DNA from: Oscillospiraceae bacterium
GTDB taxonomy: Bacteria > Bacillota > Clostridia > Oscillospirales > Ruminococcaceae
Assembly (NCBI GenBank): GCA_014796735.1
Contig: JAAVIG010000085.1
Coordinates: 1-5,504 of the forward strand
Direction: 5' to 3'
DNA length: 5,504 nt
Made by a program: the position numbers and the translations under genes. Below the pieces are notes generated by a model, which was not told the origin of the DNA, did not search any database, and saw only the letters and a list, made by a program, of their open reading frames with translations. Position 1 is the first letter of the stretch. Every line of letters starts with the position of its first letter. This document shows, piece by piece, positions 4,743-5,504 of the stretch.

Positions 4743-5504
4743 ATGGATTTTGGAACGGCAAAGACAGCGTATCTGATTTTATCGGACGGTACGGTGTTTA
4801 AAGGAAAGAGCTTCGGCAAAGAGGGTACGGTTATCGGAGAAACGGTTTTTACAACGGCTATGACAGGCTATCAGGAGACTCTGACCGATCCAAGCTACTG
4901 CGGTCAGATCATTACGCAGACATTCCCTCTTATTGGCAATTACGGAGCAAACAGCGAGGATTTCGAATCACAGGGCAGCGTTGCAGGTGGTTATGTTGTG
5001 CGCGAATGGTGTGAAGAGCCTTCTAATTTTAGATGTGAGGAAACTATAGACAGTTTTTTAAAGAAGTACGGCATTGTTGGAATATATGATATTGATACCA
5101 GAAGATTGACCCGAATTATTCGTGAAACGGGTGTTATGAACGGTATGATAACAACCGAGGAGATCGATGTGGAGACTGCGCTTCAAAAAATCAGAGACTT
5201 TAAGCCCGAGAGACCGGTGCCTAAGGTAAGCGGAGAAAGGAAAGTGTTTAAAGCCGAAAAAGGTAAGTTCGACATTGTTTTGTTGGACTACGGGTATAAA
5301 TATAATATAAGAAGAAATTTGCTTAAAAGAGGATTTAACGTTACCGTTATGCCTTGGAATACCACTGCGGAGGAAATTCTTGCTTTAAATCCCGAAGGCA
5401 TAATGCTGTCAAACGGACCGGGAGACCCTATGGACTGTGTGGAATCGATCGAGACCTTAAAGCGGCTTTTGGACAAGAATATTCCCACCTTCGGAATTTG
5501 TCTC
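4743..5504 (+). CDS. carA: Carbamoyl-phosphate synthase, small (glutaminase) subunit, 3' truncated by the window
   Basis: The frame stays open from ATG 4743 to the window edge: 254 codons of an expected 350-390. CarA hydrolyses glutamine and channels ammonia to CarB, which makes carbamoyl phosphate for pyrimidines and arginine. The N-terminal CPSase small-chain domain (about 5-135) contains FTTAMTGYQETLTDPSY (36-52), PLIGNYG (62-68) and YDIDTRRLTRIIRETG (115-130). The class I amidotransferase domain starts near 177 with LLDYGYKYNI (180-189), then LSNGPGDP (222-229) and FGICL (250-254). Cys253 is the catalytic nucleophile, and the downstream His-Glu of the triad is outside the window. Starting at the in-frame ATG 4731 would add MVKI, but it lies against the ribosome binding site. 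Clostridial pyr operons usually continue with carB, so carB is expected to follow. Confidence 0.96.
   Translation, partial: MDFGTAKTAYLILSDGTVFKGKSFGKEGTVIGETVFTTAMTGYQETLTDPSYCGQIITQTFPLIGNYGANSEDFESQGSVAGGYVVREWCEEPSNFRCEETIDSFLKKYGIVGIYDIDTRRLTRIIRETGVMNGMITTEEIDVETALQKIRDFKPERPVPKVSGERKVFKAEKGKFDIVLLDYGYKYNIRRNLLKRGFNVTVMPWNTTAEEILALNPEGIMLSNGPGDPMDCVESIETLKRLLDKNIPTFGICL

Noticed and set aside
1..5504. CRISPR arrays, insertion sequences, tRNA or rRNA genes
   Set aside because: No regularly spaced repeats, transposase-like proteins, terminal inverted repeats or cloverleaf-like sequence were found on reading either strand.

Overview
The window looks like a chromosomal segment from a low-to-mid GC Firmicute, probably an anaerobic clostridial lineage such as Oscillospiraceae/Ruminococcaceae. 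This assignment is inferred from the two-subunit transketolase, the gene order pyrC-pyrF-carA, the long-form PyrF, and the AAAGGA-type ribosome binding sites. All genes lie on the + strand. The region is mostly housekeeping metabolism with a small toxin-antitoxin module at the left edge.

Left edge (1-318): the last 11 codons of an upstream gene, resembling the C-terminus of a BrnT-type RNase toxin, overlap the start of a complete 97-residue BrnA-like antitoxin with a C-terminal ribbon-helix-helix domain. Next (319-2208), a short gap with a good -10 box and a perfect dyad leads into a two-gene unit encoding the N-terminal (280 aa) and C-terminal (311 aa) halves of transketolase. It is closed by a clear intrinsic terminator.

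Middle (2209-2425): an AT-rich gap with a well-formed sigma-A promoter (TTGCGA - 17 nt - TATAAT) and a roughly 110-nt leader. Nested complementary segments in the leader could fold so that the outer stem abuts the pyrC Shine-Dalgarno. Right part (2426-5504): pyrC (dihydroorotase), pyrF (orotidine-5'-phosphate decarboxylase, long subfamily) and the 5' two-thirds of carA (carbamoyl-phosphate synthase glutaminase subunit). They are spaced 42 and 58 bases apart with no terminator between them, as in a pyrimidine biosynthesis operon that continues beyond the window, probably into carB. carA runs off the edge one residue after its catalytic cysteine.

The two metabolic units are linked by logic: the transketolase pair feeds ribose-5-phosphate/PRPP supply, and the pyr genes make UMP, which consumes PRPP. 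The terminator and promoter between them show separate transcription. I found no clear novel multi-gene system. The points most worth following up are the pyrC leader fold, the BrnT/BrnA overlap, the dyad at the transketolase promoter, and the identical GAAAGG ribosome binding core before all six gene starts.
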